Source: Pyrobaculum arsenaticum DSM 13514 (lineage in GTDB: Archaea; Thermoproteota; Thermoprotei; Thermoproteales; Thermoproteaceae). Taken from it: a stretch of 64,000 nucleotides of DNA. Where the stretch lies: the NCBI RefSeq assembly GCF_000016385.1, contig NC_009376.1, forward strand, positions 1,612,001 to 1,676,000, in the 5' to 3' direction. Position numbers and translations under genes: made by a program. Below the pieces are notes generated by a model. The model ran no database searches. It had not been told where the DNA came from and saw only the letters and a list, made by a program, of their open reading frames with translations. Shown here piece by piece: positions 24,857 through 34,394 of this stretch. Position 1 is the first letter of the stretch, and the number at the start of each line of letters is the position of its first letter.

Positions 24857-24866
24857 TTTAAAAAAG
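24857..24866. promoter_or_regulatory. shared TATA (C/D sRNA / nadM)
   Basis: TTTAAAAAAG starts 26 nt before the nadM GTG (24883) and lies about 20-22 nt from box C of the minus-strand sRNA (24840). Confidence 0.6.
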
Positions 24867-24882
24867 ATGCTCAGCAAAACCT

Positions 24883-25395
24883 GTGCGGGCGCTGTTAGTA
24901 GGGCGCTTCCAACCTCTCCACTGGGGCCACGTAAAGGTCGTAGAATGGCTACTTACACATTACGATGAGGTGGTGATCGCGATAGGCTCTGCAGATAAGT
25001 CGCTGACGGCGGACAACCCCTTCACCCCAGGTGAGCGAATTGAGATGTTCAGGAGGCACTTTGGCGCCAACTGCCGCCTCCTCTATTGCGCCGTGCCGGA
25101 CACAAACGGCCCCACGAGTCTCTGGGGTGCATATCTGCGCCACTGGTGCCCCCAGCACCACGTGGTCTATTCCAACAACCCATGGGTGGCGGCCGCCCTC
25201 TCCTTTTGGGGGATAGAGGTCAGAACCCATCCCCGTTTCGGCGAGTACTCCGCCACCTCGATAAGGGCGTTAATTGCCCAGGGAAGTGATGAGTGGAGAC
25301 AAATGGTCCCCCCCGCAGTGGCCGAGTACTTAGAGGAGATAGGTGCAGTGGAGAGGATCAGATCTCTATACGCCGCCGAAAAAACGTTTAAATAG
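24883..25395 (+). CDS. nadM: nicotinamide-nucleotide adenylyltransferase, archaeal type
   Basis: The 170-residue protein begins ALLVGRFQPLHWGHVKVV with the GxFxPxHxGH nucleotidyltransferase loop, and later has YSATSIRALI (SxTxxR), the second ATP motif. It makes NAD from NMN and ATP. GTG start, leaderless from the TATA at 24857. Followed by rpoP with an 18-nt gap. Confidence 0.93.
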   Translation: MRALLVGRFQPLHWGHVKVVEWLLTHYDEVVIAIGSADKSLTADNPFTPGERIEMFRRHFGANCRLLYCAVPDTNGPTSLWGAYLRHWCPQHHVVYSNNPWVAAALSFWGIEVRTHPRFGEYSATSIRALIAQGSDEWRQMVPPAVAEYLEEIGAVERIRSLYAAEKTFK

Positions 25396-25413
25396 AGAGA
25401 AAAGGCGAGAGCC

Positions 25414-25572
25414 GTGGTCGAGGAGAGGAAGCTCTACATATGCATGCGCTGTGGCCGCACTTTCAGTAGATCGGAAATGGAGATCCTCCCAGGTATTAGA
25501 TGTCCTTACTGTAACTTCAAGATCATAATGAAGGTGCGGTCACCAACGGTCAAGAGAATCCCGGCTGTCTAA
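25414..25572 (+). CDS. rpoP: DNA-directed RNA polymerase subunit P (Rpo12)
   Basis: A 52-residue protein, GTG at 25414. It has [10 protein letters not shown] and [11 protein letters not shown], the two zinc knuckles of RpoP/Rpb12, and the basic tail typical of the family. A structural subunit of archaeal RNA polymerase. Its stop TAA shares one base with the ATG of the next gene (25572), so the two are translationally coupled. It is short enough to be missed by length cut-offs. Confidence 0.95.
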   Translation: MVEERKLYICMRCGRTFSRSEMEILPGIRCPYCNFKIIMKVRSPTVKRIPAV

Positions 25573-25805
25573 TGGCGGTCGATTTTTCCCAAATTGCTGA
25601 ACAGTTCCGCAAGTCTAAGATTGCAGAGGCACTGCGCATCGACGTCGTGGGCAACAGACTTCTTGTAGATGTCGAAACAGGCAAGATCCGTGGTTTCTTT
25701 ATCGCTGTTAGGAGAGGGAGGTTGCGTATGAAAGTAGACGGTTACACCGTAGTCTGGGACCCAGAAACAGATTCTGTTATATGGGCTGGAGGGAGGGGAA
25801 CATAG
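25572..25805 (+). CDS. small hypothetical protein coupled to rpoP
   Basis: The 77-residue protein is mostly beta strands, ending VVWDPETDSVIWAGG, after a short helical start. I do not recognise it. Overlap with rpoP by one base suggests stable co-expression with RNA polymerase subunit P and nadM. A role in transcription is only an inference from position. Confidence 0.6.
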   Translation: MAVDFSQIAEQFRKSKIAEALRIDVVGNRLLVDVETGKIRGFFIAVRRGRLRMKVDGYTVVWDPETDSVIWAGGRGT

Positions 25806-25905
25806 AGAAGAGGTGGCAGGAGCCTCACAGCCTCCTGGCTATGCTTCCTCTAATTGACTGACTAGACGTGTGGGGTTGCACCGGTATATGTCGCTACGTA
25901 AATCC

Positions 25906-27490
<1,585 letters not shown>

Positions 27491-27498
27491 GAGGATAT

Positions 27499-28095
27499 TT
27501 AAGACTTCTGCTGCCTAGCCTTTAAGAAAAGGCTGACTATGTACTCCGCGGCTATCTCCGCATGTTCATACGGCCTGCTCTGCGGCTTCCCCCTAAAACT
27601 TAGTACATGCACTGTGCTCTCGCTTGCATTTGCAGCCGCGAAGGCGTAGTATCTGTTGGCTTGTTGGTGCATCTCAATGTCTTCTGGGGATTCCTCATCT
27701 CTAAACCTATCTGGGTCTTTCTTGCGTCTTTCGAGAATATCTTTGGGATCGTACTCGACTAGCAATATCACGTCGGGCTTTAGCTTAGAAACAACTCTGT
27801 CGGGGAGGCCTGGGTAGTAGCCGCCACCTATCTTAATGGAGGCGTGAGTGTCTATCAAGACATCGCCGGGCAGGGAGGCGATGTACTCTGCGGCTTCTTC
27901 TTGGATTTTCCTATACTCCTCTATTGGTATTTTCTTTCTCATCTCATCTCTGTGCTGTATCCCAAATTTCTTTTTGGAAATTTCTAACATTACATCTCCG
28001 TAGTTTACTATCTTGACATCTGGAAGTTTCTGCCTGACATAGTTCATTATAGTTGTCTTTCCGCTCCCAGGCACAGCTACTAGAACTACCTTCAT
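27499..28095 (-). CDS. adkA: adenylate kinase, archaeal AdkA type
   Basis: The 198-residue protein has the P-loop VAVPGSGKTTI at the start, HRDEMRKKIP near residue 48 and FRDEESPEDIEMHQQANRYYA near residue 132, which are typical of crenarchaeal AdkA (a trimeric kinase). It interconverts AMP, ADP and ATP. Start overlaps the hps stop by 4 nt. Confidence 0.93.
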   Translation of the reverse strand: MKVVLVAVPGSGKTTIMNYVRQKLPDVKIVNYGDVMLEISKKKFGIQHRDEMRKKIPIEEYRKIQEEAAEYIASLPGDVLIDTHASIKIGGGYYPGLPDRVVSKLKPDVILLVEYDPKDILERRKKDPDRFRDEESPEDIEMHQQANRYYAFAAANASESTVHVLSFRGKPQSRPYEHAEIAAEYIVSLFLKARQQKS

Positions 28096-28757
28096 AAACT
28101 TCTGTGAATTCCTTCTTTTAAAGCTTTACTCAAATTTACATATCTCAGCTGAGGAGAAGCGTCGTTGACAATAGCCCTTCCGACTATAACCACATCTACA
28201 TTGACCCCCCTTTTTAGTATGAGCTCGATCTCGCGCTCTGAGATACCCCCCGCTACCCCTACGCCGACTCCCAAGCCTTTAATTATAGTGGCAATATCCA
28301 GAAGATTTTCAAACGTAAGACCTGTTCTTTTCTGTACGTCTATCCCGAGGTGAACTACAAACATGTCAGGCCGTACCACCTCTAGTATTTCTCTTGCCCT
28401 AGCTTCGGGGTTTTGGACACCTATGAGATCCACTATGCTTTTCAAACCAAGCCCTCTTCCCTCTTTTACGAATTCCTCTATTGTCTCGATATTCGTGGCG
28501 CCCATAACCGTAGCCCAGTCTGCGCCGAATTCCCAGGCAAGCCGCGCCTCAAGTGCGCCTACATCTGCAGTTTTTAAGTCGGCGACCACCTCGGCTTTGG
28601 GGCACGCTACTTTCACCGCGCTCACAGACGGTAATCCGTACGTCTTGATCAACGGGGTGCCTACCTCCACCACTTCAAGGCCAACTTTGCAGAGATCTTT
28701 TGTTAACTGTATCGCCTTTCTAATATCGGTTATGTCTAGCGCGACTTGTAGCCTCAC
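28092..28757 (-). CDS. hps: 3-hexulose-6-phosphate synthase (OMP decarboxylase superfamily)
   Basis: The 221-residue TIM barrel has LQVALDITD, VEVGTPLIKTYG, VVADLKTADVGALEARLAWEFGAD split over strands 1-3, and GIDVQ with GVGVAGGIS near the end. DxKT-x-D-x-G-x-x-E is the HPS version of the superfamily motif. In archaea HPS runs the ribulose monophosphate pathway in reverse to make ribulose-5-phosphate, because the oxidative pentose pathway is absent. No phi (isomerase) gene is adjacent. First gene of the hps-adkA-DJ-1-egsA operon. Confidence 0.82.
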   Translation of the reverse strand: MRLQVALDITDIRKAIQLTKDLCKVGLEVVEVGTPLIKTYGLPSVSAVKVACPKAEVVADLKTADVGALEARLAWEFGADWATVMGATNIETIEEFVKEGRGLGLKSIVDLIGVQNPEARAREILEVVRPDMFVVHLGIDVQKRTGLTFENLLDIATIIKGLGVGVGVAGGISEREIELILKRGVNVDVVIVGRAIVNDASPQLRYVNLSKALKEGIHRSL

Positions 28758-28774
28758 AGGGCTAGAGAAGTAAT

Positions 28775-28784
28775 AGTTTAAAAC
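28775..28784. promoter_or_regulatory. shared TATA (hps / archease)
   Basis: TTTAAA is centred at 28779.5. The hps GTG is 22.5 nt away. The archease ATG (28796) is only 16.5 nt away, but an in-frame GTG at 28805 is 25.5 nt away, which suggests the latter as the leaderless start. Confidence 0.55.
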
Positions 28785-28795
28785 AGACCTCGCCT

Positions 28796-29248
28796 ATGGG
28801 CAACGTGGCGTGTGTCAAGCCTGCTGATTACAAATATGGAGAGCACACCGCAGACGTCCTTATAGAGGCGTACGGCTGCACTCTGGAAGAGGCGTTTAGA
28901 AACGCGGCTATTGCCTATGCAGATCTGACATACTATACTGAGAGAGTTGAGCCTAGGCTTGTAAAGAGCCTCGATATCGAGTACGACGACTTAGAAGGCT
29001 TATTGTTTAAGTGGATTGACGAGTTACTCTACCTATTTGATGCCGAGAAATTTGCCATAAGCCGCAAGATTGAGGTGATGATAGAACAGGACGGCGGATA
29101 TAGACTGAGGGCAATAATATATGGCGAAACTTACGACATAAATAAACATGGCTTCACAGGTCTCATAGTCAAGGCCATGACATTTCATATGTTAGAAATT
29201 GCAAAAGTCGGCGATTACTGGAAGTTGCAGTTTGTAGTGGACATATGA
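28796..29248 (+). CDS. archease
   Basis: The 150-residue protein carries [13 protein letters not shown] near residue 15 (metal-binding Asp), [18 protein letters not shown] in the middle and [14 protein letters not shown] at the end, the archease signature. Archease activates the RtcB tRNA/RNA ligase that joins exons after EndA cleavage; EndA is encoded 8 kb away. The true start may be the GTG at 28805. Coupled to the next gene by 4-nt overlap. Confidence 0.9.
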   Translation: MGNVACVKPADYKYGEHTADVLIEAYGCTLEEAFRNAAIAYADLTYYTERVEPRLVKSLDIEYDDLEGLLFKWIDELLYLFDAEKFAISRKIEVMIEQDGGYRLRAIIYGETYDINKHGFTGLIVKAMTFHMLEIAKVGDYWKLQFVVDI

Positions 29249-29649
29249 CGAGGCCGTTGCTGGAGGAAATAGGCGAAATCCTCAGATTAGGGGAGCCTGT
29301 ACGCACAGTTAGACAAGCCGCAAAGGCCGTCGGCGTAGACGAGAGGAAAATCGTCAAGACGCTAGTGGTGAAATGCGGCGACGAATACAGGGCGTACATC
29401 TTACGGGGCGTTAAAAGACTAGACCTTGAAGCGCTAGGCTGTCGGCTGGCGACGCCGGAAGAGGTACAAAGCGTAACTGGTTATCAAATCGGCGGAGTGC
29501 CCCCAGTTCTGGCCATACCTGTCTTTATAGATGAGGAGCTTCTAGGAGAGGACTACGTCTACGGCGGAGGCGGCGACGAATACAGCCTACTAAGATTCAA
29601 ACCCAGAGATTTGGTGGAGAGGGGGTTCGCGAGACCCGTGAAGCTGTGA
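29245..29649 (+). CDS. YbaK/ProX-type aminoacyl-tRNA deacylase
   Basis: The 134-residue protein has [26 protein letters not shown] at the N terminus (KT-VV is the substrate-binding start of YbaK folds), then [20 protein letters not shown] and [11 protein letters not shown], all family landmarks. Such proteins hydrolyse mischarged tRNAs such as Cys- or Ala-tRNA-Pro. Operon with archease fits an RNA-quality theme. Confidence 0.85.
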   Translation: MTRPLLEEIGEILRLGEPVRTVRQAAKAVGVDERKIVKTLVVKCGDEYRAYILRGVKRLDLEALGCRLATPEEVQSVTGYQIGGVPPVLAIPVFIDEELLGEDYVYGGGGDEYSLLRFKPRDLVERGFARPVKL

Positions 29650-29921
29650 CCTTCTACGACTTTCTCTGGGAGTCCGTAAGAAACCCGCGTCTATTGGTAG
29701 AATACAGCCGGGAAATCGGCGTTGCTCTTCCCCATCCACCAGAGGATTTCTACGGCAGGCTGGAATACGTGGCTAGGGCCGTAGTGCAGATCCTCAGCGC
29801 AGAGAAGGGGAATGACGTTTACTGGCACAGGAGATGTGCAGAGGCTAAGAGATTCTATTCAGAAGCCTCTACCGACTTGAGAGAAGTAGGAGTAGTTCTC
29901 CCACCGTTCACTCTGTGCTAG
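29646..29921 (+). CDS. small hypothetical protein (91 aa)
   Basis: All-helical-looking, with a conserved-looking HRRCAEAKRFY stretch. It resembles the helix pattern of small HEPN-type or four-helix proteins, but I cannot assign it. GTG start overlaps the YbaK stop, making it the third gene of the archease operon. Confidence 0.55.
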   Translation: MTFYDFLWESVRNPRLLVEYSREIGVALPHPPEDFYGRLEYVARAVVQILSAEKGNDVYWHRRCAEAKRFYSEASTDLREVGVVLPPFTLC

Positions 29922-30005
29922 TTAAATAACCTCTATATCATCTCTCAGCTGTTCTAGCAACTTCCGCTTTTCTCCAGCCAGTAGATTTCGCAGGATCTTG
30001 AACAT
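29922..30005 (-). CDS. candidate 27-aa leaderless micro-gene
   Basis: ATG at 30005 and TAA at 29924-29922. The product starts MFKILRNLLAGEKRK and continues as an amphipathic charged helix. CCTTAATAAAC lies about 24 nt upstream, the spacing used by neighbours. It fills the gap between two plus-strand genes exactly. No homology is known to me; it could be chance. Confidence 0.35.
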   Translation of the reverse strand: MFKILRNLLAGEKRKLLEQLRDDIEVI

Positions 30006-30085
30006 GTTAAACAACGGCGTGGCGTTTATTAAGGGAACTAGCTATTTTGTCTACAGCTAATTTAAGAGAAGCGGGGGCGGCTTAT

Positions 30086-30310
30086 ATGGATCTCACAACA
30101 GTAGAGGCCGGGACTAGGTGCCCCTTCTGTGGTGGGTTAATGGAAATAGTAGAAGACGAGAAATACCTCTGGTTTGGGTGCAGGAGTTGCATGAGGTACG
30201 TGAAAAGAGAGAAAAGAGATTTAGTAAGGCGTTATGTCAACTACGGGGCCCGTATATTTGACTGGAGGGGCTTAATGGCTGAACTGTCCCGCCTATATGA
30301 AACAAGCTAG
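30086..30310 (+). CDS. small zinc-ribbon protein
   Basis: About 74 residues with CPFCGG and CRSCMRY, 19 residues apart, forming a zinc ribbon, followed by a basic helix (REKRDLVRRYV). The frame is open further upstream (ATG at 30047), but TAATTTAAG is about 23 nt before the ATG at 30086, so that start is preferred. Function unknown; convergent with the next gene. Confidence 0.65.
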   Translation: MDLTTVEAGTRCPFCGGLMEIVEDEKYLWFGCRSCMRYVKREKRDLVRRYVNYGARIFDWRGLMAELSRLYETS

Positions 30311-30669
30311 GACTCCCCCAGCTTGTACTCCCTTCCGTGTCTAACAATCTTTATCTCTGTTTTCACTGGGACTTTCATCCCAGCCCGTAGCAGTACTTGG
30401 TACAGCTCATAGTCGGCCAACTCATTAATTACGCCTTGCAAGTGAAGTTCGGCAAGTTTCTTGAACAGCGCCACGGCGTGTTGGCCGTACAGAGCCAAAG
30501 CGTTTTCAATAATTTCGCCAGCTCTATCTCCCTTAGTAATCCTCTTAATAATCTCCACCGCCTCCTCACCAGTTAGCGCTCTCTGCTTCGGAGCTTCTAC
30601 CTCCTTCGTCTTCATCTTCGCAAGTTCCAGTGCCTTTTTCCTAAGCAGGACGTCGATGTCGTCACTCAT
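30307..30669 (-). CDS. conserved-looking hypothetical protein (120 aa)
   Basis: Helix-rich, Lys/Glu-rich N terminus (LLRKKALELAKMKTKEVEAPK), a helical core and a short beta end (KIVRHGREYKL). It has the look of a small nucleic-acid or ribosome-associated protein, but I cannot place it in a family. It follows pheT on the same strand, with its own TATA (CTTAAAAAG) after the pheT stop. Confidence 0.55.
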   Translation of the reverse strand: MSDDIDVLLRKKALELAKMKTKEVEAPKQRALTGEEAVEIIKRITKGDRAGEIIENALALYGQHAVALFKKLAELHLQGVINELADYELYQVLLRAGMKVPVKTEIKIVRHGREYKLGES

Positions 30670-30700
30670 AGAACTGTTTTTCAGACCTTCTTTTTAAGGT

Positions 30701-32248
30701 TTAGCCAATGTACAGCTCCGCCACAACTGTAGGCATCCCGTATTTGAACTTGACTAGCAAGTCCGGCGATGTCTCCGCAACATAACCCTCTACGTCGCCC
30801 CTTATTTCAGCAACACGGCCGGGCAGGGCCCAGGCAGTTGACATCTCAGCGAAGTGGCAGTTAAGACCTAACCTGTGGCATAAGGCCTTCACTGCAGAGA
30901 GCCCATCTGTGAGCGTCACGCCGTCTCGGCTTATTAACAACGCCGCTACGCGTCTCGTTTTTCCGTCTCTCACAACGTCGCCTATTTCGAAGAGCTTTAT
31001 TTCCCTCCGCTTTACCAAAGTAGCAGTGGCGATAAGCTGTGTTATTATCGAGCACCTCACCACACTGTACAGCTCAGATATTGGATTAGCCACCCGCGCC
31101 GGCTTGCAGATCTCCTCAACCGCCTCATCGGCTAATATGTAGTTATTCATCTCCATGAAGCCCATCGATAGGAGGATTTTACGCGCCTCCTGTGTAAGTA
31201 TTTCCACACGGTGTCGCCTACCTGCCGACTGAATTCTCGGGGCCTCTCTTGGAAACTGGTTGTAGCCCATCATTACGGCCACCTCCTCAGCCACGTCAAC
31301 CCACGACAAGACATTTGGCCTATAAGGCGGGACTACAACCGCTCCTTCTTGGTATCCGAAACGCGCCATCGCGACGTATTTTACGAAATCCTCTCTGGTA
31401 ATGTCGACGCCAAGAAGGCTACCCACTTCTCGCTCATCTGTTCTAATTGTGACGTACCTGTGGACATATGTCAAGCCCCCTTCTACTACCTCTACCTCCC
31501 TTGTCTCGCTTCTCTCAAGCAATGAATATATCAGGATAGACAACGCGGAGGTGACAGCGTTGGGGTCTGTGCCCGTGACGTCTATCAAGACGTCTCTACT
31601 GCGATCGGTAATTTTACAACATTCTGACCCTAGCACAGGTATGACCACCATTATTTGATCTAAAGAGTCCACAAGAGCGGGCGGGCGCTCTCTGTTAATG
31701 AGGTGGCTGTACTTCCGGCCCTGTTCTGTGGCTTCGTACATCTCCCTGACCTTTATTGGTTTATCAAAGCCCAGAGGAGTGTACTCGTCGTCTTGGGAAA
31801 TTCTGACGTAGCGTATGGGGGGTTTTATCTTGGAGACATCGTAGTAGCCAATGGCTATCTTCCTCCTGCCCCGGCCGTAGGTCTCGTGTAGCTTTTCCTG
31901 CAACTGGATCAATTGCCTCACGGCCTCGTCATCTAGTCTCACGCCTCTTACCACCGCCATAGAGATGTAGGGCCTCTCCTCTATGTGGCCAGCCTCTAGC
32001 CTTATACTAGAGGCGCCTAGCCTTATCTTGGGGAGGCCAACCTCCACGCCGGCGACGCCTTTAAGAGTCCTCGCAAGTCCTTCCGCAGAGAAGTGGTCTG
32101 GCCTGTCGTGGGTAACTTCAAGTTTCAACCTGTCGCCCAGATCCTCCTCTACCTCACATTTAACATGCTCCAGTAGCCTAATCACCTCGCCGAAATTCAT
32201 GCGAGTTAGTCGCTCCAAGTCAAACTTGGCGACGTCTATAACGGGCAC
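30701..32248 (-). CDS. pheT: phenylalanyl-tRNA synthetase beta subunit, archaeal type
   Basis: The 515-residue protein has the B3/B4-like editing region, the B5 domain (LLGVDITREDFVKYVAMARFGY...VVPPYRPNVLSWVDVAEEV) and a catalytic-like class II fold with LLSMGFMEMNNYILAD. The length fits the short archaeal form. It pairs with PheS, not in this window, to charge tRNA-Phe. It shares a symmetric TATA with the divergent small gene. Confidence 0.94.
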   Translation of the reverse strand: MPVIDVAKFDLERLTRMNFGEVIRLLEHVKCEVEEDLGDRLKLEVTHDRPDHFSAEGLARTLKGVAGVEVGLPKIRLGASSIRLEAGHIEERPYISMAVVRGVRLDDEAVRQLIQLQEKLHETYGRGRRKIAIGYYDVSKIKPPIRYVRISQDDEYTPLGFDKPIKVREMYEATEQGRKYSHLINRERPPALVDSLDQIMVVIPVLGSECCKITDRSRDVLIDVTGTDPNAVTSALSILIYSLLERSETREVEVVEGGLTYVHRYVTIRTDEREVGSLLGVDITREDFVKYVAMARFGYQEGAVVVPPYRPNVLSWVDVAEEVAVMMGYNQFPREAPRIQSAGRRHRVEILTQEARKILLSMGFMEMNNYILADEAVEEICKPARVANPISELYSVVRCSIITQLIATATLVKRREIKLFEIGDVVRDGKTRRVAALLISRDGVTLTDGLSAVKALCHRLGLNCHFAEMSTAWALPGRVAEIRGDVEGYVAETSPDLLVKFKYGMPTVVAELYIG

Positions 32249-32264
32249 AATTGGGGAAACGTCT

Positions 32265-32274
32265 AATATTTAAA
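32265..32274. promoter_or_regulatory. shared bidirectional TATA (pheT / 101-aa gene)
   Basis: AATATTTAAA; TTTAAA is centred at 32271.5. The minus GTG at 32248 is 23.5 nt and the plus ATG at 32294 is 22.5 nt away. Confidence 0.75.
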
Positions 32275-32293
32275 GAGAAACACCAAGAAGCGT

Positions 32294-32599
32294 ATGAAAC
32301 AGAGGGTTGAGCAGTATTTCAAAGAACTACATCAAGCAATAGATAAAGAGATAGAGGCATTTACTGTGGAATGGAGACAGTACGAGGCGCTGGCCCAGAT
32401 ACAGCTGAAAGAAGATCTCTACGTATTTATCATTTTCTCCTGGTCCGACGAAGAGGACTGCACAATTGAGTACATGATAGGCGACGAGAACGCCGTCATT
32501 CAGACCAGGCATCTAGACAAGCTCGACTTGGCGGTATCTATAATAAAGACAGCACATCAAATGGCCAAGGAGAAACTCGCCTGCCTCCAGCGATCTTAG
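32294..32599 (+). CDS. small acidic hypothetical protein (101 aa)
   Basis: An N-terminal helix rich in Glu, a beta hairpin region (YVFIIFSWSDEEDCTIEYMIG) and a C-terminal helix. I do not recognise it. Its promoter is the mirror image of the pheT promoter, so the two genes may respond together. Followed by a 204-bp gap with no clear element apart from the short palindrome CTCCTAGGAG. Confidence 0.5.
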   Translation: MKQRVEQYFKELHQAIDKEIEAFTVEWRQYEALAQIQLKEDLYVFIIFSWSDEEDCTIEYMIGDENAVIQTRHLDKLDLAVSIIKTAHQMAKEKLACLQRS

Positions 32600-32803
32600 A
32601 CCCTTTGACGCAAGGCCAGGCGGTTCGAAATTCAAGCCGTCTTCCTAGCAACGCCTTTCGCCCCTCTCCTAGGAGGCCCGCCGATCTCTTTTGAAATACT
32701 CAGAATCTCCTACGCTTATGGCGTTCTGTCGTCTGTGCTGGGTTCACGTATCGATGACTCTGCGCGGCTCTGGCGCGAGCAAGGACGCGGTGTTGACAGA
32801 AGG

Positions 32804-33391
32804 TTACTTGTTTGTGACTTTCTTTAGCCTTTCGCGGATTACGTTGATGAGCACCTCGTCGTCTTTGTCGTCTTTGGGGTATATGAACACCTCCTCCTCT
32901 GGCACCACGTTCTCTCCGTTTTCCACGAAGTAAATTAGGCGTAGCGGATAGTCGTACCCCGCTTTGCGGTAGAGCATGCGCATGATTTTAGTGGCTAGGG
33001 ACCACTCTGCCTTGGTTTTCCACTCGCCTTTCTTCAAGATGTGAGACTTCAGCTCTACGAGCTCTTTCTTTCCGTCGGCGTATTTCACCAAGAAATCCGC
33101 TTGTGCCGTGATGGTGACACCCTCTATTTGCAGAGTCACAGGCGGTGCGGGCGTAATCTCCACAATCTTCTTGGCCCACGGCGTCAGCTTTATGAGCTTA
33201 CTAAACGCACCGGTGTGGGGTTCGCCGTAGTGCTCTATAAAGGTGCGTAGCGCCACGACTGCGTCTCTTGCCTTTATCAGGGCTAAAACTGCCTTCTCAA
33301 ACGCCTTTCCATAACGGGAGCTCAGAGCGTCGGGCTTCTCTAGCCTAATTAAATCGCTAAGGCGATACTTCAGCCTCTTAGCAATGCCCAT
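32804..33391 (-). CDS. PD-(D/E)XK nuclease-like protein, possible restriction partner
   Basis: The 195-residue protein has AQADFLVKYADGKKELVELKSH near residues 95-115, a D-x(11)-E-x-K nuclease core followed by a helix with Trp/Lys (WKTKAEWSLATKIMRM), like RecB/Cas4-type enzymes. It lacks the Cas4 iron-sulphur cysteines and no cas genes are near. It diverges from an m5C DNA methyltransferase with which it shares one TATA, so a simple restriction-modification pair is possible. Confidence 0.65.
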   Translation of the reverse strand: MGIAKRLKYRLSDLIRLEKPDALSSRYGKAFEKAVLALIKARDAVVALRTFIEHYGEPHTGAFSKLIKLTPWAKKIVEITPAPPVTLQIEGVTITAQADFLVKYADGKKELVELKSHILKKGEWKTKAEWSLATKIMRMLYRKAGYDYPLRLIYFVENGENVVPEEEVFIYPKDDKDDEVLINVIRERLKKVTNK

Positions 33392-33408
33392 GACGGCTTA
33401 CGGGTTTG

Positions 33409-33418
33409 TATTTAAATA
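33409..33418. promoter_or_regulatory. shared bidirectional TATA (nuclease / m5C methyltransferase)
   Basis: TATTTAAATA is a perfect 10-bp palindrome centred at 33413.5. The minus ATG at 33391 is 22.5 nt and the plus GTG at 33438 is 24.5 nt away. Confidence 0.8.
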
Positions 33419-33437
33419 ATTTGCTAACCTGCGGTAC

Positions 33438-34394
33438 GTGTATAACGTTATTGATATATTTTCAGGTGGCGGCGGATTCGGGCTGGGTTTTAGACAGGCG
33501 GGTTTTAAAATAAGGGTGGCGCTTGATGTGGACAGAGACGCGGTCAGGACGTACAGCGCCAACCACGTAAACACGGTAGTGTTGCAGAGGGACATTAGGG
33601 AGGTGAGCTACGAGGATTTGGTCAAATACGGAGAGGCTGATGTGCTAATTGGGAGCCCTCCCTGCGAGCCGTTCACATCGGCAAATCCTAACAGAATGGA
33701 AGACCCCGCCGACAGGCTTTACCTCGATCCTGCCGGTCAGCTGACACTTGAATTTATCAGGATTGTAGGCGAACTCAGACCGAAGATCTTCGTCATGGAG
33801 AACGTAGCGGCGTTGGCAGAGGAGCCACTGAGGTCGTACATTGAAAGGGAATTCAGAAGGGTGGGCTACGAGGTGTACTTCAATGTACTCCACGCAGAGG
33901 ACTACGGAGTCCCCAGCAGGAGGCGGAGGGTCTTCGTCTCAAACGTAGAAATTAGGCCACCTAAAACACGCATCATCACGGTCCGAGAGGCGTTGCGCGA
34001 CCTGCCTCCCCCCGACAGCGGCCTAGTGCCTAACCACGACACGGTGACGATAAGCATGAAAAAACAGTATCAAATTGCCCGGCTGAGGCCTGGCGAGGCT
34101 TTAATGAAATACAGAGGAGCTACCGGTTTCTATGAAAACTACATCCGGCTACGCTGGGACGAGGTGGCACCCACCGTAATGGGTACCCGGAGATTTGTCC
34201 ACCCGGAGGAACACAGAGTCCTCACAGTACGCGAGCAGGCTAGACTAATGGGCTACCCAGACTCATACACCTTCTTCGGCTCTAAAGACTCACAGTATAA
34301 CCAAGTTGGAGAAAGCGTGCCGCCCCCGCTGGCTTATGCAATTGCGCTTGAGATACGAAAATATATAGACGAGAAGGTTTATCGACGTGGCTAG
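33438..34394 (+). CDS. DNA (cytosine-5-)-methyltransferase
   Basis: The 318-residue protein has motif I DIFSGGGGFGLGF, motif IV GSPPCEPFTSANP with the catalytic Cys, motif VI FVMENV, motif VIII SRRRRVFVS and motif X NQVGESVPPPLAYAIA. Motifs I-X are complete, with a short target-recognition region (about residues 180-260). It adds a methyl group to C5 of cytosine in DNA. This modification is rare in hyperthermophiles because m5C deaminates quickly at high temperature. It overlaps NMD3 by 8 nt. Confidence 0.92.
   Translation: MYNVIDIFSGGGGFGLGFRQAGFKIRVALDVDRDAVRTYSANHVNTVVLQRDIREVSYEDLVKYGEADVLIGSPPCEPFTSANPNRMEDPADRLYLDPAGQLTLEFIRIVGELRPKIFVMENVAALAEEPLRSYIEREFRRVGYEVYFNVLHAEDYGVPSRRRRVFVSNVEIRPPKTRIITVREALRDLPPPDSGLVPNHDTVTISMKKQYQIARLRPGEALMKYRGATGFYENYIRLRWDEVAPTVMGTRRFVHPEEHRVLTVREQARLMGYPDSYTFFGSKDSQYNQVGESVPPPLAYAIALEIRKYIDEKVYRRG

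Noticed and set aside
32600..32803. GGTTCGAAATTC resembling a tRNA T-arm in a 204-bp gap
   Set aside because: The flanking bases cannot form a T stem and no anticodon or acceptor arm is present.
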